A stretch of DNA of 64,000 bases from Dendrolimus kikuchii (GCA_019925095.2 CM034403.1:4097690-4161689), one strand, 5' to 3'. Positions 1-11,188 are shown, numbered from the stretch's first letter. Numbers and translations are program-made. Notes: generated by a model from the letters alone, not told the origin.

Positions 1-734
1 AGAATATTAATATATTTTTTTTAATTGTGCATAGAAAATACATTAAATCAATAAAAAAACTTTACACACACTACCATGTATTTGACACACATACGCATAT
101 TATATACTCTTTTATTATTAAAGTCAAATTGACAGTGTAGCCTTGGTGAAATCTGTGATTATAGAACTATAGTCTTTGACAACAGAACCTTAATAATGTT
201 CAATGTTGATGAATGAATGAATGTTCAAATTTATAATTTAAATTAATTAATGTCGAATTGCGACCAATGGGCGACCACTAGTTCAACGACATAGTTCAAA
301 ATGGTTCAACAACATAGTGTCTACTAATGCCTATATTAATTTTATTCAAATTGAAAAGGTTATTTCAAAATAATTTCCACTGGAGAACACTTTTTGAAGG
401 ACTTACATATAAGTTAAAATTTAAATTTACTACCAAATCTACGCATGTACACCGCTTCGCAACGTGTTGCGTGAAACGGCATGAAATTCTCCAGCAACGC
501 GTCTAGTTAAAAATTGTTTTTCTACTTATTTACCTAGCTCATACTTTTTTTAAATTAATTTTATATAGAATTATGTTACACAATTACTTTCGAAGAATTA
601 ATGTAGTTTTAGCAAACAGTGCATGTCTACTCCGTAAGACAAAGAAATTGTACATTATGTATTTTCTAAAAGCATTACAGTTTCATCATTTACTTTGGAA
701 ATAATTCGTTATCGTATGATGTGATATAGGTTTC
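1..734. other. AT-rich gene-free stretch
   Basis: No coding sequence is seen. Around 445-510 there is a short remnant (cgcttcgcaacgtgttgc ... ccagcaacgcgtc) that recurs inside the LINE insertion near 50405-50465 and near 53826-53900, so it is an old piece of a dispersed element. The rest is AT-rich intergenic DNA. Confidence 0.6.
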
Positions 735-1160
735 GGAGATTGACCCCAGAGTGGTCTGGTGTATATTAGTTACTTACCCATTTTTTTTTTGATAACACAG
801 GGGACGCCATCCTCGGGCCCTTCGGTGGAAGGGCCAAAATGCAGGCATATAGCCTGCATCGAGGGCGTGTGGGACTCGTAGCGACCGGTTCTCCACGCTC
901 GCTTCTATACCGAAGCTGTCGCGAGAAACGCCTGCCAAACTACCCACGAACCTAAACCTGCGCCCCATTTATTGCGCTTTTACGGGGCGTCACGGGATCT
1001 CTTACAGAGTTACTGGACCGTGATGCCCCTACGCTCTGTAACTCGACCATCCCGGGGAACAGGGTGACCATATTAGTTATACTTACCCATAATACAAACC
1101 TAACTAGCTTAGCTTGGGGATGTGCAATGTGTGCCTTTGTCTGCCGAGTTAATAGAAGTC
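735..1160 (+). repeat. tRNA-derived SINE (ATT-tailed family), 3' part, split by an insertion
   Basis: 735-780 and 1070-1160 together match the body of the SINE seen complete at 21853-22107 and 34528-34771 (gaccccagagt ..., ttacccataa ..., cttagcttggggatgtgcaatgtgtg). The tRNA-like head is missing. The two halves are separated by an unrelated poly-T-headed insertion at 781-1069. Confidence 0.7.
781..1069 (-). mobile_element. poly-A retroposon fragment inserted into a SINE
   Basis: The segment begins with a T-run on the + strand (a poly-A tail in its own sense) and is GC-rich. It is flanked by near-identical copies of a target site: 763-780 and 1070-1089 both read atattagtta..cttaccca, differing only by two extra bases in the right copy. 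It is therefore a 5'-truncated LINE end or SINE integrated by target-primed reverse transcription. It contains a small hairpin (gcaggcatatagcctgc). The family was not identified. Confidence 0.65.
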
Positions 1161-1175
1161 GAAGATATCATAAAG

Positions 1176-1252
1176 GTTTTTTTATTGTCTATGACAGACA
1201 AACAGGCAGACGGCCCACTTGCTACAACGTGGTTACCGTCGCCTATAGACGC
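1176..1252 (-). repeat. ~310-bp retroposon family (family A), 3' fragment
   Basis: A T-run is followed by the family signature (acaggcagacggcccact ... ttaccgtcgcctatagac). Only the poly-A-proximal 75 bp or so is left and it is diverged. The full family is described at 35541-35852. Confidence 0.65.
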
Positions 1253-1883
1253 TGGGAAACACACACAGAGGAAAACTCTCGGCGGGAAGTTCCCCCCAGA
1301 TCATTGTCGTACGGAGAACAAACGTTCTAGAGAACCGTTGTGCAGTGGAGCGTGAGAGCACAAGGAATTGGGGATTAACATTTCGGCAATGGAAAGTGGT
1401 GCGGTTGTAAAAATGAGGCGTGGTCATCAGATCAAATAATTTAGGCACTTCACATTGTTCAAACGGTAAAATACGCAGAGAGACGTAGTCTCCCCGAAGG
1501 CTAAACAATTCTAAACTGCTCGTTAGTATGTGCTCGTCGATGATATGGGTAATTTGTATCCCGAAAAATATATTTCTTTATTATTCTTACATCGCCATAA
1601 GTACAAATCACAATACCATAGCGTGGTCGTTAACAATAACATTACATAGCGTGCTATGAGTAAGCTGTTATTGCGAATTCACTCATAGAGCAATTAAAAA
1701 GGTTATTTCAGCAATTGTAAGTATTCGCGTGGCTTACGAGCCCACCCAGTTTACCAGCGCGCGGCGGCGTATTAGAAATATTCGGACAAAATGAGCTACT
1801 AAATTTAACTTTAGTTATAAGTACTTGACCAAATAATCTTTTGCACTTTCAAAACATTATTTTTTAGATTAATCAGTCATAAC
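1253..1883. other. gene-free stretch
   Basis: No convincing gene. The short open frames overlapping 1064-1508 fall on repeat remnants and lack recognisable domains. The remainder is AT-rich. Confidence 0.5.
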
Positions 1884-2142
1884 ATGGCAGCGGAAACAGC
1901 TGAATCACGCAAGCGGCGCAAATATGCAACCATTAGTGAGAGTTATATGTTTGTGCCGTGCCGTGATCCAGAAGGCTGGTGCTTATCTTGGGCAACGTAT
2001 TTGTATGGCGATCCAGCTAGGAAACATAGCCAGCCTTCTGGGCACCTTACCCATAGAAGACGGTGATCTAAGCACAGTATTATATTTTAGTCTTGAGGGA
2101 CTATGGGTAGAATACAATACAAATAAGTTAAGTTCTATTTGA
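1884..2142 (+). pseudogene. C-terminal tail of a non-LTR retroelement polyprotein, frameshifted
   Basis: Two overlapping frames carry pieces of one C-terminal tail. The first has a KRRKYATISESYMFVP stretch (about 1905-1955). The second has QKAGAYLGQ and LGNIASLLGTLP (about 1969-2055). The same tail occurs antisense at 14826-15115, as a short sense piece at 7364-7486 and antisense at 13125-13210. Tails of the form KRRKY..L...Y.FVP ... QRISIAIQRGNAASLLGT are, from memory, found at the C terminus of some metazoan non-LTR reverse transcriptase ORFs. The frameshift shows it is dead. Confidence 0.55.
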
Positions 2143-2354
2143 TTGTATTAGATTATTCTGTATATTTCAATAACAATAAAAAAAATTGTTTTAAATTAAA
2201 AAGAAAAAAAAAATATTTTTCAAAATTTTGATACTGATATCTCAGGTTAAAAAAAACCCGAAAAATCACAAGTATAGTAAGTATATCACTATATAGACTT
2301 TTATTCATCTGAGACTGATTTAGACTAAATAAATGTTTGAGACATTGGAGACTT

Positions 2355-2676
2355 ATTTTTTTATTATTTTAAATTGCAGGAGATCAGCAGACAGGCAGAC
2401 GGCCCACTTGATGGAAAGCGGTTAACATCGCCTACGGACATTTGCTAACACCAAAGGTGCTACAAATGCGCTGCTGCTCTCTTAAGGGAGACTGGAACCT
2501 GGCCATTAATGCCGGAACACAACACAAGGTTGTTATGGCGTCATACTTTAGACCAGAGGTGGTAGCCATCCAGTCGGGCAAATGCCCTACCACCTTCCTG
2601 TGGGTTGTTTTGTCTCCTCTTACGATAGGCCGCCCGGCTGCAGGTAAATTGTATTCTTTCTCCGTTCCTGCACGGG
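2355..2676 (-). repeat. ~310-bp retroposon family (family A), near full length
   Basis: The + strand shows a T-run, ttgcaggagatcagcagac, the family body, and an end at gttcctgcacgg. A splice-acceptor-like pyrimidine tract plus CAG is retained on the + strand. Confidence 0.85.
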
Positions 2677-2987
2677 TAGATATATTTACTACTTATATTT
2701 TCATTCCGGGTAATTAAATCGTGTTCGGTATCTAGAATCCCAGTTTAACCCTGGTACGCGTGTAAATATATGAAAGCGTGTTAATTATTCAAATAAACAT
2801 ATAATATTATTTACGATATTTTAAACACACTGCATTCAGATCTGTTGGGATAGCTGCGTCATAAAGCATAGACGGACATGGCCAAGTATTTTTAGCACTT
2901 TAAAATTGGTTACATTTTATGAGTTCACAGGCGAATAGAGATGATGAATGGAGATTGTTCTTTATAAAGTGGATTTGTAATACATAT

Positions 2988-3481
2988 TGTTACAACTCAG
3001 ATCCCGACAAACACAAAACCCACCTATATATCTGAAACAAAGCACATTTATTACCCGTCGGCATTTGAACTAATAACATTGAAATTCTTTTATGGTCGTC
3101 TTCTTTTGATTACTTATTGGCATACAGCATATTGTTGTATTGTGATCATTAGCCAGGTATTACGAATTTAAAGTACAAGTTCTAGGAAATTCGGTTCACG
3201 CGGCCGGGCGGACATGTTACATCTGTGCAGTATAAAGCAATGACCCGATTGAGGGAGAAGTCAGTTGAGCGAGAACTACCAGCGAAGCGAGACGTGTGTA
3301 CTACAATCGGGAATCTAATAAGTGACGGGTTTTGCACGTGTTATTGAATTACGACCTTCTGCATTACGTTTGGACTTGTGTTCGGTTACATTTGTACCTG
3401 TGTTATACGTGTTTGTATAGTTCTAATAAACTCTATAGTAATTCTAACGGCATTTTAATTCGAGTCTCGCGACTCGTAACA
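2988..3481 (+). repeat. solo LTR (gypsy-like size), sense orientation
   Basis: A 494-bp element starts TGTTAC and ends GTAACA. It has an AATAAA near its 3' third (about 3425). It is the same family, in opposite orientation, as the 484-bp element at 55333-55816; both share the GCGGCCGGGCGGACAT-like block and the terminal region. No internal retroviral genes lie next to it, so it is read as a solo LTR left by LTR-LTR recombination. The flanking tetranucleotides (atat and acat) differ by one base. Confidence 0.7.
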
Positions 3482-4009
3482 ACATTTAATCACATAATAT
3501 TAACAGATAAACGTCTCACGGCTGGGCTGGGTATCTATTATTATAAGAACGGACTTTAAATGAATGATCAATAGTAGGTATATACAATAGAATAGAATAT
3601 ATTTTATTGTACAAAAAATGCTTTATAAAATCAAGAACATCGGCGGTCTTATCACCCATGGCGATTTCTTCCAGATAATCTTTGGATGGAATATAAGGAC
3701 AATATACTCGTAAGTGGGTAGTTTTTAATAATATTCATTATTTAGGTAATTTTCTCATCCTGTTTAAATGGTATGTTACATTCTATTACAATATTATTAC
3801 TGTCTGTATCTTATTTCTAGCTTATCCTAATCATGTCCATTTTATATGATTAATTATTACTTTTATATCTTTTTTTTCCACTCAATTTTAATCAATGACA
3901 AATTATACTACAAATTTAGGTAATTTCGTTTATAAATTACACAATACACAATTATGTATATATACATTCATGGTATCTAATTTGAATATATATTTAATTT
4001 GTATAAATA

Positions 4010-4496
4010 ACTAGGCTATGCCCGCGAGTTGGTTCAAGCTTAACTTGAACTTCCTGCGGTATTCCCGGGACACAAAGTATCGCAGCATTTAAAAAATAAT
4101 GTAAGCTACAAACTGTGTCGGAATAAGCTAATTTTTATGCAATCTAGCAACTACAAACCGCTCCTGAGAAAATTCCTGCGGGAATACCGGGATAAAAATA
4201 TCATATATTTTATTACATAAAATGTGCTATCGATTAGTGAAAAAAATCACATTATAATTCGTATATTTTTATTCAGGCCATTTTAAATAATTTCCACAAA
4301 AATTCGCGCGGGATCCCCTGATTAAAAAGTGGCGCAGATTTTAAGTCTAAGAATTTGCTGTCGATCAGCAAAAACGGCATCGAAATCGGCCCATTAGTTT
4401 TTACGTGAATCCTGAACAAACACACAAATTGACAAATAAACGAGTAATCTGAAAAAAATGCATCGTGTTCTCCGTCGTTCATATAGTCAATAGTCA
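4010..4496 (-). repeat. Helitron-like element, antisense
   Basis: It begins ACTAG (the complement of a CTAGT Helitron 3' end) followed by a cgcggg-type subterminal block. It shares blocks (agtctaagaatttgct, gtcgatcagc, tttttacgtgaatc) with 33840-34020 and with the sense copy at 63385-63699. No Rep/helicase coding sequence is present, so it is non-autonomous. Confidence 0.5.
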
Positions 4497-5289
4497 ATTG
4501 TAATATTTGTGTCATTTACTCAATTCTGCAATAAGTTATTTGATGTCAAATCAAATTTTGTACGAGCATAGCAAGTTGTGACGTCATAACTGTCTAGATG
4601 CAGAAGAAACAACCGCCCATATCCTGCTAGTATATTATAAAAGTAACATTATATGGTCTTCTTTCATGGTCTTAACCATATTAGGTACCAAGGCGCCTTT
4701 ACACCAGTATTAAATTTAAATTTAGGTAACTTATAAATTATAGCATCGGAATCCATTTTCTGGTTTTTAATTTAGCAAACTTTTTATTGGTAGCATCTTT
4801 TTAAAATTAGCAGATTATGCATGGTATGTGTATATCATGTAGGTATATGGCAATCGGCTTGCGACTCCTAAGTCCTTGCGCCTGGGTGACACGCATCCCC
4901 TGCACCCTTGGGTAAAGACGGCCTTGACTAACACTAATACCATCCCAGGTGTAGCAGGAACATAACATATAGCGCCATCATAGACACCTATCCAATTATA
5001 CATTACTGGAGGAAGTCGAGTGCGTGTAACCCCCCCTCCCCAAGGCCCCCGCCAGCCGCGGGCGTGGAGGGCGGAAGTGGCGCGTTCTTCAATTGACGCT
5101 GTCGCAATCATGGATTAGGTGTGTTGTGCGTGTGTCACTCTTATTTGTGATGTACACCTGCATGATGGTTTGGTACAAGTGATCATAAATTCAATTGGGT
5201 GTTACTGTCATCTACCCTATTAGGTGAGATTTACTTTATTACTGTATAGGTTCGCGTTTGACTATTATCTCGCGCGTTTCAAGCGGAGA

Positions 5290-5740
5290 TATGGTCTAAA
5301 GTGGCGTATGCTTGCCTAGAAGGTACCTATTTACACGGGACTCGAAGACACCCAAGTTGTAGGTTTCGGGAAAAATAGAGTCCAGGAGTGAGTTCCACTC
5401 TTTTGCGGTGCGCATAATGAAAGTTGGCTCAAAGCGCTTTGTACGTATAGGTGATTTTATGTCCACCATATAGCGGTGCCACGTGCCAGAGCGGTTGATT
5501 GTCCAATGATTGAAGGGAGACCATGGGATAAGATTGAAAAGTTCGCAATGCACAGTCTCCAAAATGTATCCGATAGAAAGCTGATAAGGTGGTAACCCTG
5601 CGTCTTTGTTCGAGACTTTAAGTTTTGTCATTGAATAGCTAGTCGTGTCTGTCAACCTCCTGGCTCTCCGCTAAATCGATTCTAGTGCCTCGAGTTGGTA
5701 TTTGGCGGAGCCATAACTGTCATCTTCTAGGCCATTATAA
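5290..5740 (-). pseudogene. non-LTR retrotransposon, C-terminal end of ORF2
   Basis: The minus-strand open frame at 5655-5296 ends with HRYMVDIKSPIRTKRFEP, FIMRTAKEWNSL and FESRVNRYLLGKHTPL. This is the typical region after the reverse transcriptase in LINE polyproteins (basic stretch, RT.k.WN.LP, then F...v...l). Further upstream on the minus strand (about 5740-5656) a YGSAKYQLEALESI-like stretch continues the homology but is broken by a stop. No 5' part is present. It is an inactive remnant. Confidence 0.7.
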
Positions 5741-6067
5741 TGTCAATATCTCTGAAACACTTTTTATTATCTTACAAAACGTTGTGGCCTGGTAGATGTC
5801 ATATGAGCGTATTCACCATTTTGGAAATCTATTTCGTGGTGTCTTCAACTTTACCAGTGACCTCAAGTGCTATATATTGTCTGAATAGCTGCTACGGCTA
5901 GATTGTTTTGTAATATATAAATTAAATTAATTGAAAATCTTATAAAAATTGTGAAAATATGAATATTCCTAGTCCAGTGTATGCATTCATTCAGTGTTTC
6001 ATGTGTCTAGCCGTGGCAGTTTCCAAGAGAAATGATCAGCTGTAATTAAGATATAGAAAAAGTGGAT

Positions 6068-6742
6068 CCGTCCAGGAACGCAGAAAGAATAGTAATGATT
6101 AAGGCCGGGCGATCTGTCATAAGAGTCGACCAAACAACCCACAGCCAAATGGTAGGGTATTTGGGCAGAGCAGTGGTGTGAACTTGTCGCCATTACCGGA
6201 CCAGACCGCTCGCTCCCGACCGTGGTGCGGGCTATGGTCGAGAGCAAGAGAGGAGGCGGCGGAGCGGGAGTGCGAGCGTACGTCCTTGCTCCGCTCCCAC
6301 CAAAGGAGGACGCGCTGGCTCCGGAGGGTGGCTTTCGACCTTCGGCTGCCGTAAGCGGACGGTGCGGTTCTCACCCATCGATGTCCGAGGAATGGATGTG
6401 GCCATTGGATCTCCGCCTGCCAGGGCACGCGGAGTGGGCCCAGCTTCCGCTCTTTCCCTGAACCCTGGCATATGACACAAGAAGAAACACCGAGGGGTTT
6501 TGGTGGCAAAAGCGCTCCTTGATTGCAGTGCTAGTGCCACACCGACCACGATTTTCCCTCTATGCGCAGCTGATGGTGCTCCGACTGAATGGGTTCCACC
6601 CCTAGTATAAAGTATGCCGCCATAACAACCTTCAGTTATATGCATTAGTGCCAGGTTCCATTCCCCCTTCGAGACTAGCAGCACATTACTTAGTAACGGT
6701 AACTACTCATCATCATTTATTAGCCTGTTTGCTGTAGTCCAG
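6068..6742 (+). repeat. family A retroposon, sense, split by a GC-rich insertion
   Basis: 6068-6157 matches the 5' half of the family (ccgtccaggaacgcagaaag ... acccacagccaaatggtag). 6593-6742 matches the 3' half (ccacccctagtataaagtatgccgcc ... tgtttgctgtagtcc). Between them lies about 435 bp of unrelated GC-rich DNA (6158-6592). Confidence 0.7.
6158..6592. mobile_element. unidentified GC-rich insertion inside a retroposon
   Basis: About 435 bp, markedly richer in GC than its surroundings, interrupts a family A retroposon exactly where the consensus runs on. It is open in several frames on both strands (up to 150 codons on the minus strand). None of the translations shows a domain I recognise, and the open frames are probably a by-product of GC content. 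No target duplication could be defined by eye. Confidence 0.45.
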
Positions 6743-7251
6743 CGATACCAATACACAACGAGGTAAGACCATATCTATTTAGGCATATTTAGATGTTTCT
6801 ATTTAGGTATCGACGAAGAATACTATTTTCCATGTTTTTAGGTAACGGAACTCTGAAATAATATCGGTCTTATTCATATTGAGTTAGAGTAAGTTTGTAG
6901 GCTTCTTTAAGGTTCAATCTAATCATTTTGCAATTGCGTCACTATAAGACAAACGCTTGAATATCCCCGCTATACATGTTTCTTCTTCATGTAGGAATTT
7001 ATCGATCCGCAAACCGTACCCACTCGTGTCTGTTTCGAGGTTTCGACCCAAAAACAAGTAAGTTTGTTTGTTATGTAACATACCCAATGCGCTATCTCTG
7101 ACGATGGTACGTCGATACTATACCGCGATTTTTTACCTTCTTATATATTCTGTATAAGAAGTTAAAACAGTCTCAATTCGGCAGATGATTCATGTTACAA
7201 TAAATATTAATAATACACAACTAAGCAAGATACGCTTGTGGTATGGGTAAT

Positions 7252-7520
7252 TTAATTTATTTGGGAAACATACAATAATTAATCATTCATACCAATATAA
7301 AAATACATAATTAATGCACATATCAGCTAAATTTCCACAAGAAAAATACTTCATATTAAACATACGTATAGCTTGGCAATGCAGCCAGCCTTCTGGGCAC
7401 GCTTCCCTCTGGCAGCGATTTGTTACATTCTTTATATTAATTTACTTATAATTTCGTTTATTTTTAAGTATTTAGTTAAGTTATTCTCATATTAAACATT
7501 TGGCTCATACAACTATTGGA
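7252..7520 (+). repeat. dispersed repeat carrying a small retroposon insertion
   Basis: The blocks tttatttgggaaacatac and catttggctcatacaact recur at 61454-61586, where they are contiguous with shorter spacing. Here the repeat is interrupted at 7364-7486. Confidence 0.6.
7364..7486 (+). mobile_element. 123-bp truncated LINE 3' end with 13-bp target duplication
   Basis: The insert is bracketed by two exact copies of TCATATTAAACAT (7351-7363 and 7487-7499). Its 5' end encodes the LGNAASLLGTLP tail also present at 1884-2142 and 14826-15115, followed by an AT-rich 3' region. It is a severely 5'-truncated non-LTR insertion. Confidence 0.75.
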
Positions 7521-8023
7521 GAATGGGTAATATTGGAGAAATAGATAAAAAAAATGTTGCAAGACCACACAAAAAAAACTATTTATACAATATATCTATT
7601 TAACTACCTCGTAAATAATGTAAAGTTCGTTTAAGATATTTACCTAAATTAAATAATTTAAAGAATATGTTATAATTCTTAAAAATCTACTCGGAGGTAT
7701 CATATCTAAAAGAAATATAGCCAAAATCAAATTTAAATAATTAAACTTTTTGGGTTGTTCTTAGTTTAAACAAATTAAGAGCTATTTGATTCGTGATGCC
7801 TCTGCTACACCTGGGATAATGTTAGTTTTATCTGTATCACGCACATGTAGCAAAGGGTTTAATGTTCCGTTTACAGGATTCGAATACCGTCGGCGTTACT
7901 AAAATTGGTCTACTGCGTAGGTATATCAGGATGAATTATTAGTTGTGTAAAATTGTAACGCTTGTAAGTCACATTACGCCATAGTCACTAACGCTAATGC
8001 AGGTGGAGCAGGGGCGTTATAGT

Positions 8024-8352
8024 TAGGGTTGCCAACCGTACTATAATATATAGTATTGTACTATATTTTAGCTAATTGTACTATATATTATAGAAATATT
8101 ATATAGTACTAAATCTACTATATTTTCATCGCTAATTCAATATAGCGCTTTTTGCTCAGATTCTTATGACTATTTTAAAAACACTTATAGATCTTCCCTG
8201 GCTAAAGCAAAAATTAGTAATAAATACACATGCAAAATACAATAATGAGATAAATAAAATATATAATAAATAATGAGAAATAAATGTGTACTCTTGTTTT
8301 CACCTAGATTTCCCAAAAGTACTATTTTTTTGTTAAACGGTGGCAACCCTAA
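8024..8352. mobile_element. MITE-like element with terminal inverted repeats
   Basis: The left end TTAGGGTTGCCAACC is mirrored by GGTGGCAACCCTAA at the right end, enclosing about 330 bp of very AT-rich DNA with repeated tatagta motifs. It contains no open frame. A TA target duplication is possible but is indistinguishable from the palindromic ends. Confidence 0.6.
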
Positions 8353-8626
8353 TTATAGTTAAGATGTCATGCCTATGTACTTACAAACACTTATTAAATC
8401 TTGGAGGCGATTTGGCTGTCATCAAACCTATTGTATGCCTAGTTAGGTCACTTTAGCTGTTATTGTTCTAAGACTATTTTGGGAGTAACCGCTCGCTGTG
8501 TCGGCATACTGATCAGTATATAACAAGTAGACACCAGTGCTCTGATCACCTGAAGAGGCTATTACGCGTTTTGAGATCTCTAAGCAAATTCTAGAGGCTT
8601 CAGGACAAACAAGTCAAATATAGAAA

Positions 8627-8912
8627 ATTAGCGGTCCTGACAGACGTTGTCCTGTCCTGAAAAATAAAAATCTAGAACCCGATTCCAGCGCCACCTACCA
8701 GGTCTAACAGTAAATCTAAAACATCGCTGAGCCCACTTAAACACACATAAAAATGTCATCAAAATCCTGAAACCCAATCAAAGCGCCACTTACCGGCTCC
8801 AATTGGGAATCTAAAGTAATCTAAACCATCCGGGGACCCACTCAAACATACACAAAAAATTTGGCTTAGGAAGAGTTCAGTCACATACACACGCATAGAA
8901 GAATTTTATTAT
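8627..8912 (-). repeat. Helitron-like dispersed repeat
   Basis: It contains the blocks ttagcggtcctgacagacg, gaacccgattccagcgccacc and ccactcaaacatacac, shared with 22183-22535, 54886-55200 and 58933-59231. Two imperfect tandem units of the middle block are visible here (around 8668-8750 and 8765-8860). Confidence 0.55.
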
Positions 8913-9989
8913 ATAAATATGTATTTTCTTTAACCCATATTGTCGTGTGCGTGTGCGCAGGATGCAACACATTACGATTAGATCACAGGTGCGGAGGCGT
9001 GGGGACCACGGGGGCGGACAATCGGATTATCAACTACTGACATCTGATAGAAGAATTTACAAAGAATATGTTTTATAAATTCTGTTACTGGCTGTATATC
9101 CCGATTTAGTTCATATTCCATATCTACTATGAGAAAATTCTTTTTAAAGATGCAGGCGTTTATCAATTTTATTTGCGAGGTATAAATGCTGCTCTGACAC
9201 ATAATGAGATGGTGTGGGATATGGGATCCTGATCTATTATTTCTATTATCCTAAGCCGCGTAAAACGACAGTTTAGCCAGCGCCGTAGCCCTCTTAGGTA
9301 CGGGCCAGTAGACAAAACTCTTCATAGCCAAGGAGAATCTCTCCCCTCTAGTACCTTATGGAGTAAGGTCTTGTCTCGGCAGCAACAGTGGTGCGAGTTA
9401 CTGCTGATGTTATAAAGAATTCACCTCACTTTTTTTTTGTCAGAAGTTAAGATTGTCTTAGTAAAGATTAGACAAAGGTTATCAATTTTACAAAGAACTT
9501 CAATGTTTCTGACTATAGCGGTGAATGAGACATTAGCAGTGTCGTTGGATATATCTACGAAATCGCTACCGAACCAATCCTACTCTTCGAAACCTTTGTA
9601 AGAAACTGTTCCTTAAAAATGTATGATTATTATTTATGATCCGCTCCCGCACTGTTGCCGCTGTGATCTCATTATGTAGTTTTTCTCCACTTTTTTTATT
9701 TTTTAGCCTCTTTTCGGAGGCTAAAATTTTTCTTCCCCTTAGTACCAGAGCTGCACTTGGCCAGTCCCTTAAATCAGAAATCTTTTATTCTTAACAAAGT
9801 CACGCGTCAATTTCTGTAGTATAATAATTATGGTCTCAAATAAAATTCCAATTAAGACATATCATAGTCATAGGTCGTAAATTCTTCATGGCTATAAAAG
9901 GTGTGCTCGACTAACCAATTCCTGAGGCGTATTTTAAATGAATATACGGATTGGGACTCCATTATCATTTTAGGTAGTTTATTGTATAT
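8913..9989. other. gene-free stretch with a small perfect hairpin
   Basis: No gene is supported. At 9701-9726 a 10-bp perfect stem (TTTTAGCCTC / GAGGCTAAAA) with a 6-base loop is followed by T-rich sequence. Nothing links it to a transcript. Confidence 0.45.
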
Positions 9990-10464
9990 CAACGCTCCTC
10001 GCTATCCTCCACTATGGTGACGTACCTATCTAGATATCACCAAAAGCCAATTAGATAAATTAGAGCGACTCCAAAACTGCTGCATCCGTTTCATATTTGG
10101 TTTGCGCAAGTATGATCATATAACTGAATTTCGTTATAAGCTCGAATGGCTCTCTATCTGTTTTCGCCAGAATGCCCATATCTTATTCCTTTTGTACAAT
10201 GTGCTTCTTAGCCCAAAGACACCTTCTTAACTGAAGCAACAATTTGACTTCCTTCAAGCAAGTAGTTCAAGGTTCTTGAGATCATCAACAAATTTACGAT
10301 TAATGACGCCATTGCATCGTACAAAATTTTGGCAAAAAAAAATTGCTGTCCATGCTGTAAGCTTCTGGAATGCATTGCCAATATATATTAGAAACGCCAA
10401 ATCACGGACATCTTTTAGGCTTGTCAAAGAACACTATCTTAATTTGTATAGGTATACACTATAG
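9990..10464 (+). pseudogene. non-LTR retrotransposon (CR1/jockey-like), C-terminal RT end
   Basis: Translation shows LDKLERLQNCCIRFIFGLRK (about 10057-10115), then, after an in-frame stop near 10230, LRLMTPLHRTKFWQKKIAVH and AVSFWNALPIYIRNAKSRTS (10297-10425). The pattern of a Q...RfifgL block followed by R...FW...a...WN.LP...r is the usual C-terminal end of LINE reverse transcriptases. It is 5'-truncated and contains a stop. Confidence 0.7.
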
Positions 10465-10476
10465 ATGTATCTATCT

Positions 10477-10943
10477 TCTATATATATATATATATAAAAA
10501 TCCGTGTCACAGAGTTTGACCGCCATGAATTCCGAAATTACCTACTCAACCGATTTTGATGATTTTTTTTTCATTTTGCTGGATTTGTTCCAACTTAGGA
10601 CATAGGATAGGTAGGATAGGGATAGATTATAATAAAAAACAATGATTTTGAAGTGAAACTTCTTTAGAATCGTTGTCATTTGAAATTCGATGAAACGAAA
10701 AAGCGACACTGAATTCCTAGATATTTTTTGTGATTTAGCATTTTCATCATTTCGGTAATATTGGAAGCTTTAATAGTAGATTAGTTTTCGTAGCCTCCTC
10801 ACTCTTGTCTAATAAGCGTTGCAGATATAATTATGTTCAGCTGTATATTCTCTGAAGTTTCACTTGTACTACGTGTGAACTGCACTGCACACACATACAT
10901 TTCTTTTACTGAGTCACAGCATCGCGTGGTTGGGTCATCTAGT
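10477..10943 (+). mobile_element. non-autonomous Helitron-like element
   Basis: Starts TCTATATATA..AAAAATCC and ends CATCTAGT followed by T. These are the 5'-TC and CTRRT-3' termini with A/T insertion site expected of Helitrons. It has no inverted repeats, target duplication or helicase ORF. Confidence 0.6.
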
Positions 10944-11064
10944 TTTCTATAAAATTCACTTATGTATAATTATAATTTTATTAATTTAATGTCATATTTT
11001 GTTACAAATATTTAGAGGTATGTTGCGCACTGATTACCGACCCATTCTTCTACGCCTGTCTACT

Positions 11065-11180
11065 TCCAGAAGGTTGTCTGGAATAAATCGCTGTAAGCAA
11101 TTAGACCGCCGATTGCACTATTTAAATTATTGTTAATACTCATGTAAACTACTTTCCTGTGTACAATAAAGAATATTCTT
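11065..11180 (+). repeat. short LINE/SINE remnant
   Basis: Shares the block aaggttgtctggaataaatcgct with 16120-16230, continuing into a T/A-rich tail. It is a common lepidopteran repeat fragment with no coding content left. Confidence 0.45.
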
Positions 11181-11188
11181 TTTTTCTC

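Noticed and set aside
1969..2040. 72-bp MITE with CAGAAGGCTGG terminal inverted repeats (also 14913-14984)
   Set aside because: Both copies lie within a continuous coding-like tail (QKAG ... ASLLG), and neither has a target duplication at the repeat edges. The symmetry belongs to the retroelement, not to a separate transposon.
6232..6684. 150-codon minus-strand open frame as a gene
   Set aside because: It spans the junction between a retroposon and the GC-rich insert, overlaps long frames in other phases, and has no recognisable domain.
9701..9726. Rho-independent terminator-like hairpin followed by T-rich DNA
   Set aside because: The window is an insect genome; such stems plus T-runs occur by chance in AT-rich DNA and mean nothing for pol II transcription.
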